Positions 7,969-16,770 are shown, numbered from the stretch's first letter. The stretch is 64,000 bases of DNA from Pseudomonas brassicacearum subsp. neoaurantiaca (GCF_013608025.1 NZ_VDLV01000055.1:24884-88883), one strand, 5' to 3'. Numbers and translations are program-made. The notes: generated from the sequence alone by a model not told the origin.

Positions 7969-9735
7969 TCAACGCACGCGACTGCGGCTCTGCACCGACA
8001 AATCCAAGGCTTTCTGCATGTCCAACCGTGCCGAGCGGCCCACGTCCTTGTCGTTGAGCTGGTAGTTGCGCTCCGATGGCAGGATGGGCGCGGTGAGGTC
8101 TTCGCCGTCCATGCGTTCGAAATCGTGATTGTCGCCGATGGTCATGGCGCTGCGCCGCAGGAGCATGCGCAGCTGCTCGGGTTGAAGTTGCGGATTGATC
8201 GACAGCATCGCCGCCAGCAGGCCCGTGACCATCGGCGTGGCGTAGGACGTGCCGCAATGCACCGCACCGTCCTCGTCGGTGTTGACCGTCGAGGCGTGGG
8301 TGCACGCGGCGGCGGTGATGTCGACGCGCATGTCGATGTTCGAGGAGCTGCGCTTGACCGCGTAGCCGGGGTCGTCGACGGCGATCCCGGCGCGTTCGTT
8401 GCGCTGGTGCCCGCCGACCACCAGCAGTTGCTCGGTGATGAACGAGGAGGGCAGGCGGTATTCATCGGTGCCCGAAAAGGACGAGCCGTTGCCGGCGGAG
8501 TTCACCACGATCACGTCGGGATGTTCCTTGCGCAGCCACAGGAAAAATTCCTCTAGCAATTCTTCGTAGCCGCCCATGGCGATGCCCGAGCGCAGCAGCG
8601 AATCCACCTCATCGCCTTTCACATCCTTCGCCCCCACGCGGTGAATGCCCCAGCTCCAGTTGAGCACGCGCACGCCGTCCTCGACGAGGTTCACCGAAGC
8701 GGCGATGTTGGCGGTGATCCCGGCATCGGAGTTGCGTTCGACGATCACCTCGAAGCCACCGCTGGCCTTCTCCAGCCCCCGGAGAAAACCGCTGTTGCCG
8801 CCATCGTTCCAGCGCGCCGCGAGGATCCCGGCCACTGTCGTGCCGTGGTTGTCCGGCTTGTCCGCATCGCGGGCGTACACGCAGGTGCGCGGCACCGAGC
8901 AGGGACCCAGGTAATCGGCGAAATCCGCCGTGTCGAAATCCACATCGCGCTCGATCAGGCCGATGCGTACCGGTTGCGGTCGGATCGGCACCTGCTGTCC
9001 GGGGATGCGCCGCTGGTAGTAATGCACCGCGTCGAGAAAGCGATTCGCCGCCCACTCATCGGAGTCCTGGGCCGGTTTTTTCGGCTCGTCAGGCTGGACT
9101 GGCGCTTGCTCGGCTTCTTCGGCCCCGGATTCCTCGATCACCACCGCATCGACGCTGGTCTCGCTGCCCAAGCGCAGCACCAACGCGTCGCGCTGGACCA
9201 GATCCTTGGCCGGCAGGCGCAGTTGGTAGACGTTCAGCGGCGCAATGCTGCCGACCACCTTCGCGCCATACTTGCCGGCAAGCCGCTCGGCCTCCTGGCG
9301 GCCGTCGTGACTTTCCTCGATCAGCACGCTGACCAGATCCACATAGGTGGTCAGGCCGTCCATGTTCTTTGCCACCTCATTCGGCCCGGCGGCGAGCACG
9401 TGGCTGTTGCCCATGGTCAGCCAAACGGCATTGCTCATGCGGGGGCCGTCGGCCAGCCAGAGCGGACCGCTGTGGTAATCGGCGCTGTCCAGGCGCAGGC
9501 GCAGCTTCTGTCCCTCACGCTGAATGCTGTCCGCAGGAATCGTCTTTTCACCGAGTTTCAGTTGCGGCGTTGCGTCACCCAGCCCACGCGCGGTCAGGCA
9601 CCATTCCTGCTGCCGACTTTCCAGCAGGTCGCCGCAGCGCTTCAGGCCTTCCAGGCGCAACGCTTCTTGCGCCGAGGCGGTTGTGCTGGCTGCGCAGCTC
9701 AAGAATGTGGCGAGGGCGACGGATCGTAAGCGCAT
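7969..9735 (-). CDS. Exported S8 (subtilisin-like) peptidase family protein
   Basis: Protein of 588 residues. A signal peptide (MRLRSVALATFLSCAASTTA) leads into an N-terminal region of about 225 residues, then the S8 domain from about 255. His297 in NHGTTVAGI, Asn416 in NSAGNGSS and Ser497 in CGTSYATPMV are the catalytic His, oxyanion Asn and nucleophile. At the position of the catalytic Asp (normally D-[ST]-G) the protein reads GLIERDVDFD, placing Glu262 there, with Asp264 two residues on. It may be an active variant or a weakened enzyme. No clear ribosome site precedes ATG 9735. Convergent with the permease gene; no partner gene. Confidence 0.85.
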   Translation of the reverse strand: MRLRSVALATFLSCAASTTASAQEALRLEGLKRCGDLLESRQQEWCLTARGLGDATPQLKLGEKTIPADSIQREGQKLRLRLDSADYHSGPLWLADGPRMSNAVWLTMGNSHVLAAGPNEVAKNMDGLTTYVDLVSVLIEESHDGRQEAERLAGKYGAKVVGSIAPLNVYQLRLPAKDLVQRDALVLRLGSETSVDAVVIEESGAEEAEQAPVQPDEPKKPAQDSDEWAANRFLDAVHYYQRRIPGQQVPIRPQPVRIGLIERDVDFDTADFADYLGPCSVPRTCVYARDADKPDNHGTTVAGILAARWNDGGNSGFLRGLEKASGGFEVIVERNSDAGITANIAASVNLVEDGVRVLNWSWGIHRVGAKDVKGDEVDSLLRSGIAMGGYEELLEEFFLWLRKEHPDVIVVNSAGNGSSFSGTDEYRLPSSFITEQLLVVGGHQRNERAGIAVDDPGYAVKRSSSNIDMRVDITAAACTHASTVNTDEDGAVHCGTSYATPMVTGLLAAMLSINPQLQPEQLRMLLRRSAMTIGDNHDFERMDGEDLTAPILPSERNYQLNDKDVGRSARLDMQKALDLSVQSRSRVR

Positions 9736-9880
9736 GGGTGGGGTTCTTTGCCGGGGTTTGCTGTTCCGACCGCTGCGTCGATGGCTTCGTTCAGGCGTGC
9801 CTGTCGAGGGTCATCGAAATGGAACAACCGAACCCGCGCCGCAATCCCATTCATAAGCTTTTGAGGAACAGGGGAGTCCC

Positions 9881-10633
9881 ATGTCTCGTCCACCCATGAT
9901 CGGAATCATCGCCTGCTCAGGCAAGATCGGCCCGCACACCGTCCAGCTCAGCAACGACAAGTATGCCCAGGCCGTCGCCACCGCGGCTGAAGCGCTGCCG
10001 GTCATCCTGCCGGTGTTCCCGAGCCTGATCGATCCTGCCCACGTCATTGCCGGCCTGGACGGGCTGCTGTTCACTGGATCACCGTCCAATATCGATCCGC
10101 ATCACTACGGCGGCCCACCCAGCCCGCCGGGCACCGAGCACGACCCGGCCCGGGACAACCTGGCGCTGCCGCTCTGGCGCGCCGCCGTCGAAGCGGGCCT
10201 GCCGGTGCTCGGTATCTGCCGTGGCTTCCAGGAAATGAACGTCGCCTTCGGCGGCTCGCTCCATCAACAACTCGACGGCCCAGGCGCCGAACACGAGCCG
10301 CCGAGCAACGAGCCCGTCCAGGAACAATACGCCCGCAACCATGCCCTGACGGTGCGCCCGGGCGGGGTGTTGGCGCGGCTGGGGCTCAAGGTCGTCATCG
10401 AAGTCAACTCCGTCCACGGCCAGGGCATCGCGCGGGTGGGGCAGGGCTTGCGCGTCGAGGCCGTGGCGGAGGATGGATTGGTGGAGGGCCTTTCGGTGGA
10501 AGGTAGCCGGGCCTTTGCGTTGGGGGTGCAATGGCATCCGGAGTGGGAAGTGATGGAGAACGCGGATTATCGGGCGATTTTTCGGGCGTTTGGGCAGGCG
10601 TGTCGGGAGCGGGCGGGTTACGCCGGATTGTGA
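9881..10633 (+). CDS. Gamma-glutamyl-gamma-aminobutyrate hydrolase family protein (PuuD-like)
   Basis: Class I glutamine amidotransferase-like hydrolase of 250 residues. Catalytic Cys113 lies in LGICRGFQEMN, His219 and Glu221 in GVQWHPEWE. SPSNIDPHHYGG and GGSLHQQL also match PuuD, which splits gamma-glutamyl-GABA to glutamate and GABA in putrescine breakdown. GGGAG sits 8 bases before ATG 9881. No other puu/spu genes are near, so the role in polyamine use is inferred from family alone. Confidence 0.87.
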   Translation: MSRPPMIGIIACSGKIGPHTVQLSNDKYAQAVATAAEALPVILPVFPSLIDPAHVIAGLDGLLFTGSPSNIDPHHYGGPPSPPGTEHDPARDNLALPLWRAAVEAGLPVLGICRGFQEMNVAFGGSLHQQLDGPGAEHEPPSNEPVQEQYARNHALTVRPGGVLARLGLKVVIEVNSVHGQGIARVGQGLRVEAVAEDGLVEGLSVEGSRAFALGVQWHPEWEVMENADYRAIFRAFGQACRERAGYAGL

Positions 10634-10710
10634 CAATAGCCCGCAACTGTAATCCTGGCGGAGACGGAGGTTGTCTTGATGCTTCGCATCCGTCTTCACT
10701 AGGAACCCTC

Positions 10711-11202
10711 ATGAACATATCGCCTCGCTTCGTCGTGCATGAATCCGAGCATTGGATCATCAATCACCGCATGGACAGTGCGCTGCCCGGATACCTGATG
10801 CTCAGCGCAAAAATGATGACGAACTCCCTCGCATCGTTACCTGCCGAGGCGCTGGCTGAGTTGGGTGTGCTGCAGGCGCGAATCCAGCAAACCATTGAAA
10901 CGCGCCTGCAACCCAAGCGACTCTACATCGGCCGTTTCGGCCATGACGCGGGTCACTCCATCCACTTCCACTTCATCCCGATCTATCACTGGGTTGAAGC
11001 GCTGTTCTGGCGCGACGACAGGTACAGGTTGCTGCAAACCTTCGGCACGATCGAAAGCGATTCGCCGCAGACCGATGGCGCAGAGCTGACGCTTTTTGTA
11101 TGGCGGGAGTTTTGTGAGCGCCCTGATCCGCCGACGGTACAGGGGCCATCTGTTGATTGGGTGATTGCGGTGTTGCGGGACGAGTGGGGTTGCACGCTGT
11201 AG
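10711..11202 (+). CDS. HIT-like family protein
   Basis: Protein of 163 residues of the histidine triad superfamily. The motif appears as SIHFHFIPIYHW, with two of the three usual His residues and Ser in the first position; the last His is the nucleophile of nucleotide hydrolases and transferases. Other HIT features are the GYLMLSAKMM strand and the ARIQQTIETRLQPKRLYIGRFG region before the motif. AGGAAC precedes ATG 10711. It probably acts on a nucleotide such as a dinucleoside polyphosphate; not proven. Confidence 0.75.
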   Translation: MNISPRFVVHESEHWIINHRMDSALPGYLMLSAKMMTNSLASLPAEALAELGVLQARIQQTIETRLQPKRLYIGRFGHDAGHSIHFHFIPIYHWVEALFWRDDRYRLLQTFGTIESDSPQTDGAELTLFVWREFCERPDPPTVQGPSVDWVIAVLRDEWGCTL

Positions 11203-11251
11203 GCTTGGCTCGGGTTTCATGACTCAGATGCTGAGCACAGAATCGCCACTC

Positions 11252-12316
11252 TCAAGGATCGGATTTCAACCGTCCTTCGATCGCCACGCGCAAACACCCC
11301 CAGGCGATGACACCAATCACCAGCAACTCGACGACACCGATAAGCATGTGGAATGAAAAGCTCATCGGCTGCTCCGCCCAATAAAAGGTGGTCGGGCGGG
11401 AAATGCCAATGCGCAGCCGTCCGGTAAACAGCGAGGGCACCAACGTGAGGATGCGGGTCAGTTCGAACACAGCCAGGAACGCGCCAATCAGGGCGAGCAG
11501 GGCGCGTGCGGGATTGCCTAGCTGCTCAGTCGTCTCAGCCGAAGGCGTCGGCGCCGTTGCTTTGCGCTGCCTGGCAATCTTCGCCGGGGTCGGAGCAGGC
11601 CGGTAGGCGGCCTTCGCAACGGGTGCTGGACCGACCGTTACCTCGGTGGGCATTGGTATTTGCAGGTAGTCGCTTATCTCACGCAGCCACAGGTCGGTGC
11701 GTTTACTTCCCGGTACGACCGGAACGTTGCTGCTCGTCAGGCGATGGGTGGTGCCGTCGCGCATCACCAGCCACAGTTGGGTGCTGGCTGGCTTCGCCTC
11801 CGGGTGGCGGCGAAGTTCGAAGTGTTTGACGGCGTCGATCCTGAACACCGAATGCACCCGCTCACGGCGTCCGAAAAAGTTCTGGGTGCGGCGCTTGCCT
11901 TCACCGTCGAGGCGCGACAACAGCAAGGTCTCTCGGGTGCCGGTGTAAACCAGCAGCGCCAGACCCAGGGCAGGCATCAGCAGCAGCCCGAGCACCATCA
12001 GGAGTAAGGTCAGTGGGTCCATGCCCGCTGGCGACGAGTCTGCATCGGCAATCGCTAGCACGGCGGCCACGGGAAAGATCAACGCCATCGCACTGGTCAG
12101 CAGCACGACTACGCTCTGCACTCGGTTGATCGAGTGGATGTGCAAGTCACCCCGTGCGGTGCGCTCGAATCGATATCCAATCAAATGCAGACTCCTGATA
12201 AAGCGGCGATGGAGGTTTAACGGTGTGGACCAACCGCTGATTAGAGCCAATCGGCTGGATGATTCTTTCGGCCCTACATCGCTCGATGAAAGCGGAGCGA
12301 TCATTTCAAGAAACAT
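11252..12316 (-). CDS. Hypothetical membrane protein, 354 aa
   Basis: Four hydrophobic segments are visible in two pairs: about residues 70-90 and 105-125, then 275-295 and 322-342. A soluble part between them reads FRIDAVKHFELRRHPE and TQLWLVMRDGTTHRLTSSNV, which looks like a PH-like or strand-rich domain, followed by a Pro/Ala-rich linker. The start is uncertain: ATG 12316 has almost no spacing to a ribosome site, while ATG 12304 has AGGA about 11 bases upstream. No family recognised. It is divergent from the bacteriocin gene. Confidence 0.65.
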   Translation of the reverse strand: MFLEMIAPLSSSDVGPKESSSRLALISGWSTPLNLHRRFIRSLHLIGYRFERTARGDLHIHSINRVQSVVVLLTSAMALIFPVAAVLAIADADSSPAGMDPLTLLLMVLGLLLMPALGLALLVYTGTRETLLLSRLDGEGKRRTQNFFGRRERVHSVFRIDAVKHFELRRHPEAKPASTQLWLVMRDGTTHRLTSSNVPVVPGSKRTDLWLREISDYLQIPMPTEVTVGPAPVAKAAYRPAPTPAKIARQRKATAPTPSAETTEQLGNPARALLALIGAFLAVFELTRILTLVPSLFTGRLRIGISRPTTFYWAEQPMSFSFHMLIGVVELLVIGVIAWGCLRVAIEGRLKSDP

Positions 12317-12384
12317 CCTACATCGCCACTCAAATCCCCTGCGTTAGCGTCCGTCCTGGATTTTCAGGATGAGATTCGCGACTC

Positions 12385-13608
12385 GTGACCACACGCCCAA
12401 AAGACCTGCCCAAGGTTCGTAACCCACGTTCCGGCGAAGGGCACAACATCTCCTATCGAGACATGACCTCCAGCGAGCTGGCGGACTACGAAGCCCTCCA
12501 GCGCGGCCATGAAGCCATGCTCGCCCGACAGGCTGCCTATGAACACGAACGTTGGGCCACGGGGGAGAAAAAGCCTCTAGTCATTACCGGCTCCGTGTTC
12601 GCCAAAAGCTGCACATTACCCAACGGAATCATCGATTACAGCAACCCCAACGGCTTCGTACCGCCGGACATGCTCAAGCAGTACGGCGACGTAACGTGGC
12701 TGGGAGGCCGAAGCTCCGACGCGTCGGGCAGCGTTCCCCTCAAGCAAATCGGCTCAAGCGCAATACCCGTCACCTTCGGCAGACTCGCACTGGGAGGCTC
12801 GGCCGTGTCGACGGCGGGAGCAGCGGCCAGTGGCACGGTCGGCGCGGCACTGTTGACCGGCATCGTCGCCTTGCTCTGGCCCTCCAGCCTGGGCGACAGC
12901 GCCCTTTACAGCGAAGAGCAGCTACGCCAGCTCAAACAGGCCCGCACCCGCATGCGCCTGAGCATCGAGCAGCAGGCCGACGGCAGTATCAAGGGTTACG
13001 GCTTCTACACCGGGCAGAACCGCGGCTGGGAAATGGTCGACGTCGTCCACCTCACTCCTCGCGGCGACCAATACATCGCCGACCTGGGCGACGGCATCGA
13101 GCTGATCTGGACCCCAGCCACCAACCCCTCCGATACCCTCGGCATCCCAGCATTGGAAGCCGCGCCCCAAACCCCGCACATCTGGATCTACCCACCGACG
13201 CCGGTGGCGGACAGCATCATCGTCAACCCGATCTATCCGCCGGAGTACAAGGATTTCATTTTGGTGTTTCCGGCGGATTCGGGGGTTCGGCCGGTTTATG
13301 TGGTTGCCTCCGTCAGAAGGCAGCTCAATCCCGATCTTGATTATTATCCAGCACCAGACACTGAAGAAATTACCGGTTTTCGAGACCTGAAATCGGCGAA
13401 GAAGAAAACCCCGAAACAGGGAGGGGCTGGACTTAGAGAACGCTGGGTTGATCCTAAAGGGAGAACTATTTATGAGTGGGACTCTAGGCATGGAGAGTTG
13501 GAGTTGTATCGTGCAAGCGATGGAAGCCACTTAGGTGCATTCAGCCATGAGACAGGGCTTAAAGTAGGGCCGATCCGAAAAAATCGTAACATCAAAAAAT
13601 ATCTGTGA
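12385..13608 (+). CDS. Colicin E3-type ribonuclease bacteriocin with S-type pyocin domain
   Basis: Toxin of 407 residues. The last 90 or so residues closely match the cytotoxic domain of colicin E3, which cuts 16S rRNA in the decoding site: GRTIYEWDSRHGELELYRAS and RNIKKYL at the end. The E3 catalytic residues are all in place (Asp366, His369, Glu373, Arg401). Residues about 130-305 resemble the S-type pyocin translocation domain (YGFYTGQNRGW, then IWIYPPTP). The first 110 residues are short and show no long coiled-coil or large receptor-binding domain, so the protein is smaller than usual S-type pyocins. Start is GTG 12385 with AGGATGAG upstream. Its immunity gene follows after 7 bases. Confidence 0.93.
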   Translation: MTTRPKDLPKVRNPRSGEGHNISYRDMTSSELADYEALQRGHEAMLARQAAYEHERWATGEKKPLVITGSVFAKSCTLPNGIIDYSNPNGFVPPDMLKQYGDVTWLGGRSSDASGSVPLKQIGSSAIPVTFGRLALGGSAVSTAGAAASGTVGAALLTGIVALLWPSSLGDSALYSEEQLRQLKQARTRMRLSIEQQADGSIKGYGFYTGQNRGWEMVDVVHLTPRGDQYIADLGDGIELIWTPATNPSDTLGIPALEAAPQTPHIWIYPPTPVADSIIVNPIYPPEYKDFILVFPADSGVRPVYVVASVRRQLNPDLDYYPAPDTEEITGFRDLKSAKKKTPKQGGAGLRERWVDPKGRTIYEWDSRHGELELYRASDGSHLGAFSHETGLKVGPIRKNRNIKKYL

Positions 13609-13615
13609 GGGTTCG

Positions 13616-13870
13616 ATGGGTTTGAAAATCAGATTGGATTGGTATGACAAGAGAACCGAGTTGGGTGAAGGAAAGGAGTATTCGAGGGATATGGGAGACG
13701 ATATGTCATCAATTACCGCGCTGGGGTTGGGAAGCGAGCCAAGGATATACGACGGAGGTTTTGATGTGCTCGAAGAATGGATCCCGCTTCTTCAACCCCT
13801 CTTCAAACACTCAATCGCTCCTGAGCAGTTTGATTACCAGATCTCATTTCGTTACCGAGCAACTTGGTAG
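13616..13870 (+). CDS. Colicin E3-type immunity protein (first copy)
   Basis: Acidic protein of 84 residues matching the colicin E3/cloacin immunity family: MGLKIRLDWYDKRTE, then GKEYSRDMGDD, GGFDVLEEWIPLLQP and a final YQISFRYRATW. Such proteins bind the toxin's ribonuclease domain and block it. It lies 7 bases after the toxin stop with GAGG 5 bases before ATG 13616, so it is translated with the toxin. Base composition is lower in GC than the flanking core genes, in keeping with acquisition by transfer. Confidence 0.92.
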   Translation: MGLKIRLDWYDKRTELGEGKEYSRDMGDDMSSITALGLGSEPRIYDGGFDVLEEWIPLLQPLFKHSIAPEQFDYQISFRYRATW

Positions 13871-13891
13871 CAGCGGGGCAATGGAAGTGGA

Positions 13892-14143
13892 ATGCCTTAT
13901 TTCTCAATAACGGGCTTTTATCCCGACGACAAAAATGACGACTCATTGCAGTTTGAAATGTACATAAAAAATGCTGAGCAGAATGAGGTGCTCGCCCAGA
14001 TAACTGAAGGCAAGTCCTTTGGCGAAGTCAGCCCAGGAGAGCTGGAAATAACAAGCGAGAAGCTAAGGGAAGTAGGTCGGGTGCTGGGTATGGCGTTCCC
14101 GGCGGGGCTGGAGTACTACATCGGAACTTGTGTCGATGCCTGA
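13892..14143 (+). CDS. Small hypothetical protein between two immunity genes
   Basis: Protein of 83 residues, acidic, with MPYFSITGFYPDDKNDD at the start and GLEYYIGTCVDA at the end. GGAAGTGGA lies just before ATG 13892. It starts 21 bases after the first immunity gene and ends 22 bases before the second, so it is part of the same transcript. It is not an E3 immunity protein by sequence. By position it may be an orphan immunity protein for another toxin; no family recognised with confidence. Confidence 0.7.
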   Translation: MPYFSITGFYPDDKNDDSLQFEMYIKNAEQNEVLAQITEGKSFGEVSPGELEITSEKLREVGRVLGMAFPAGLEYYIGTCVDA

Positions 14144-14165
14144 GAAAAAGCCAGAAAGGAATCGT

Positions 14166-14420
14166 ATGGGCCTCAAATTGCGACTCGAGTGGTATAGCAA
14201 ACGAACAGAATCTTTCGAGGGGGAGGAGTATTCAGAGGATCTGGGTGACGACGGCGCTGTTGTCGAGGCTTTAGGTCTTCCCTTCGAGAATAATATTAAT
14301 AACGGAGGCTTTAATGTCGTCTTGGAATGGGTGGCGATCTTGCAACCCCATTTTCAACACTCAATTGATTGGGGCGGCTATGACTATCAGATAGCATTCG
14401 ATTATCGAGACAGCTGGTGA
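14166..14420 (+). CDS. Colicin E3-type immunity protein (second copy)
   Basis: Acidic protein of 84 residues, a clear paralogue of the one at 13616: MGLKLRLEWYSKRTE, GEEYSEDLGDDG, NNGGFNVVLEWVAILQP, and YQIAFDYRDSW. It is closer than the first copy to colicin E3 immunity itself in the GVPF/GLPF-N-N-INNGG stretch. ATG 14166 with AAAGGA upstream fits the family N-terminus; an ATG at 14130 would add 12 unlike residues. It may protect against a related toxin made by competitors, or be left from an earlier toxin gene. Confidence 0.9.
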   Translation: MGLKLRLEWYSKRTESFEGEEYSEDLGDDGAVVEALGLPFENNINNGGFNVVLEWVAILQPHFQHSIDWGGYDYQIAFDYRDSW

Positions 14421-14499
14421 CCACTGGGCGAGGTTTTTCAAGGGCGCTTCCAGGCAATAGGCGCTTAAATAATTCTCGCCAGCCCACCGCAAAAAGCGC

Positions 14500-14532
14500 G
14501 GTCCTGAAACAGGTCCGAACTGTTTCAGGACC
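14500..14532 (-). terminator. Intrinsic terminator of the siderophore receptor gene
   Basis: A perfect 13-bp stem (GGTCCTGAAACAG / CTGTTTCAGGACC) with a 7-base loop. Read on the minus strand it is followed by GCGCTTTTTGCGG, a short T-run. It lies 19 bases past the receptor's stop and may also stop transcripts from the immunity genes. Confidence 0.8.
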
Positions 14533-14551
14533 GGACAAAATCCGCCCTTAA

Positions 14552-16729
14552 TTAAAAACTGTACTTCGCCGTCAACATCATATTCCGCGGATTACCATAC
14601 GCATCCCCCCCATAACTCGCAGAGTTGGCGATAGTCGAATAATAACGACGGTCAAAGATGTTGTTGGCGTTGACCTGCAAGTCCAGGTTCTGGTTGACCC
14701 TGTACCCGGCCATCAGATCCGTAACGGCATAGCTGCCCTGTTCGAGGCGGTACTTGCTGCCGTTGGCCAGCGGAATGTCGTTGTACATCCGGCTCTGCCA
14801 GGAGACGTTGCCGCCGACACGCAGTTTTTCCAGCGGGCCCTGGAAATGATAGTTGGTGGTCAGCTTGAAGAGATGCTCCGGCGTGTCAGTGTCGAACTGC
14901 TTGTTTACGTTCTGTGGGTTGGCGGCGTCCTTGATGGTGTGGGTTCGTGCGTAGGTATAACCACCGCCGACCTGCCAGTTTTCGGTCAATGCGCCTTGCA
15001 ATTCAAAGTCGATCCCCTGGCTGCGAATCTCGCCGGAGGCCTCGTTGCAGGTTGCCTGCGGGCAGTTGGGCACGACCACCGCCACGGCGCGGTTTTCCTG
15101 GTCGATCCGGAACAGCGCAACGCTCGCATTCAGCGCGCCATCAAAGTACTCGCCCTTGATTCCGACTTCATAATTCTTGCCTACGATCGGCTTGACCGGG
15201 GACCCAGACGTATCCTTTTCCACCTGTGGCGTGAAGATATCGCTGTAGCTGACGTAGACGGAATGATGGTCGTCCAGATCGTAGATCAAGCCGGCGTAAC
15301 GGGTGAGGTTACGGGTGACTTTGTAATCGCCTTCGCCATCACGGTTATCGTAGTCGTACCAGTCCAGGCGTCCGCCGAGGATCAACTTCAACGGGTCGGC
15401 CAGGCTCAGGCGCGTGGTGAGGTAGACACCGTCCTGGGTGGTCACGTCGCGCTGGTTGTTCGTATGGACGAAGTTCGGTTTCCCTGCGTTGATCGGCCAG
15501 TTGGTGTCGTATGGGTTGTAGCTGTGGGTGGTGTCGTCGTAGATGCGCTTGCTCGCGCCCACAACCAGTTCATGGGTGCGTCCAAATACCTCGAAGGGGC
15601 CGCTGGCAAAGGCGTCAACGCCGGCCTGGTTTTCGTCATGAGCAGCCTGGTAAACCGTGCGGGCCAGCGTGTTGTTGACCCAGCGCGATTGGTAAGAGCC
15701 GGAGAAAAGGGCGTTCTGTTCTGAGTAGTTTGCGTTGAGTTGGAGGTTCCAGTCATTGGCCAAGCGATGACGCACTTCGGCGAACACCGTGTTGATCTCC
15801 TGGTCTTTGTTCTCCCAATCCGTTCCCGGGTTGTAAGAGCGTGGCAGGTCCAGGTGATGCCCATCCTGGCCGATCATCGAGGAACCCCAGAAGTAATTGG
15901 TCTTGTCCTTCTGATGGGAAAAACCCAGGGTCAAGGTGGTGTCCTCGCTCAGGTCTGCTTCGGTGACTGCATAGAACAGGCCGTGGTTTTCTTCGACATC
16001 ATTGATGAAGCTGTTGGCGTCGCGATAAGAGGTCACGACCCGACCGCGCAGCGTGCCACTGTCATTCAATGGGCTGGACGCATCGAGCTCGCCACCGTAG
16101 TTATCCCAGCTGCCGGCGGTACCGGTCAGGGTGACTTTCTGTTCAGCCAGTGGGCGCTTGCGGACCATGTTGATCGCGGCTGACGGGTTGCCTGCACCGG
16201 TCACCAGACCTGTGGCACCGCGCACGATCTCGACCCGATCAAACATCGCCAGGTTGGGCTGGGCGCCGACCGAAACACCGTTGTAGCCAGTGGGAATGCC
16301 GTCATACATCAGGTTATCGATTTCGAACCCGCGCGCCTTGTATGTCTGCCGGCCAGGCCCGCTGGAAAAGTCCAGGAACAACCCGGGCGTTGCCTTGACC
16401 ACGTCGTTGATGCTGGTCATCGCCTGGTCATCCATGCGCTGGCGCGTGATGACCGTAACGGCTTGTGGGGTTTCACGCATCGTCAGCGGCAGCTTGGTCG
16501 CCGTCGACATCGTGCCGGTTGTGTAGGATTCGGTGCCTTCTGTTGTGCTCCATAGTTGGTTGGTCGTGACTTCGGTCGCGCCCAGTTCCAGCGTGGCCGG
16601 TGGGGTGTTCTGGGCGGCGGCGCTGTTGTCGTCGGCGTAGGCGGGGGCTAGCGAGGCCATGCAGATCGCCATGGCCAGAAGGTCACGGGCAGGGTTGAAA
16701 TAACGCGGGGTGGTGGTGCAAGTCGACAT
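14552..16729 (-). CDS. TonB-dependent siderophore receptor
   Basis: Outer membrane receptor of 725 residues. After a signal peptide ending at AYAD, the plug domain (about 75-195) has MRETPQAVTVITRQRMDDQ and IEIVRGATGLVTGAGNPSAA-like elements of ferric siderophore receptors. The remainder is a 22-strand barrel that ends in Phe (TAKYSF), the outer membrane sorting signal. No N-terminal signalling (STN) domain is seen, so it is a transporter only. AGGACC precedes ATG 16729. A Fur box stands directly upstream, so iron repression is expected. The cognate siderophore (hydroxamate or catecholate) cannot be told from sequence. Confidence 0.93.
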   Translation of the reverse strand: MSTCTTTPRYFNPARDLLAMAICMASLAPAYADDNSAAAQNTPPATLELGATEVTTNQLWSTTEGTESYTTGTMSTATKLPLTMRETPQAVTVITRQRMDDQAMTSINDVVKATPGLFLDFSSGPGRQTYKARGFEIDNLMYDGIPTGYNGVSVGAQPNLAMFDRVEIVRGATGLVTGAGNPSAAINMVRKRPLAEQKVTLTGTAGSWDNYGGELDASSPLNDSGTLRGRVVTSYRDANSFINDVEENHGLFYAVTEADLSEDTTLTLGFSHQKDKTNYFWGSSMIGQDGHHLDLPRSYNPGTDWENKDQEINTVFAEVRHRLANDWNLQLNANYSEQNALFSGSYQSRWVNNTLARTVYQAAHDENQAGVDAFASGPFEVFGRTHELVVGASKRIYDDTTHSYNPYDTNWPINAGKPNFVHTNNQRDVTTQDGVYLTTRLSLADPLKLILGGRLDWYDYDNRDGEGDYKVTRNLTRYAGLIYDLDDHHSVYVSYSDIFTPQVEKDTSGSPVKPIVGKNYEVGIKGEYFDGALNASVALFRIDQENRAVAVVVPNCPQATCNEASGEIRSQGIDFELQGALTENWQVGGGYTYARTHTIKDAANPQNVNKQFDTDTPEHLFKLTTNYHFQGPLEKLRVGGNVSWQSRMYNDIPLANGSKYRLEQGSYAVTDLMAGYRVNQNLDLQVNANNIFDRRYYSTIANSASYGGDAYGNPRNMMLTAKYSF

Positions 16730-16745
16730 GAGTCGGTCCTGAGAT

Positions 16746-16770
16746 GCTAATGATTGTGATAACGATTAGC
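16746..16770. promoter_or_regulatory. Fur box
   Basis: GCTAATGATTGTGAT followed by AACGATTAGC forms a near-perfect inverted repeat matching the Fur consensus (GATAATGATAATCATTATC). It starts 17 bases upstream of the receptor ATG. Confidence 0.8.

Noticed and set aside
12385..13608. A full-length S-type pyocin with standard receptor domain
   Set aside because: The N-terminal region is far too short for the usual receptor-binding and coiled-coil parts; only the pyocin translocation-like and E3 nuclease domains are supported.
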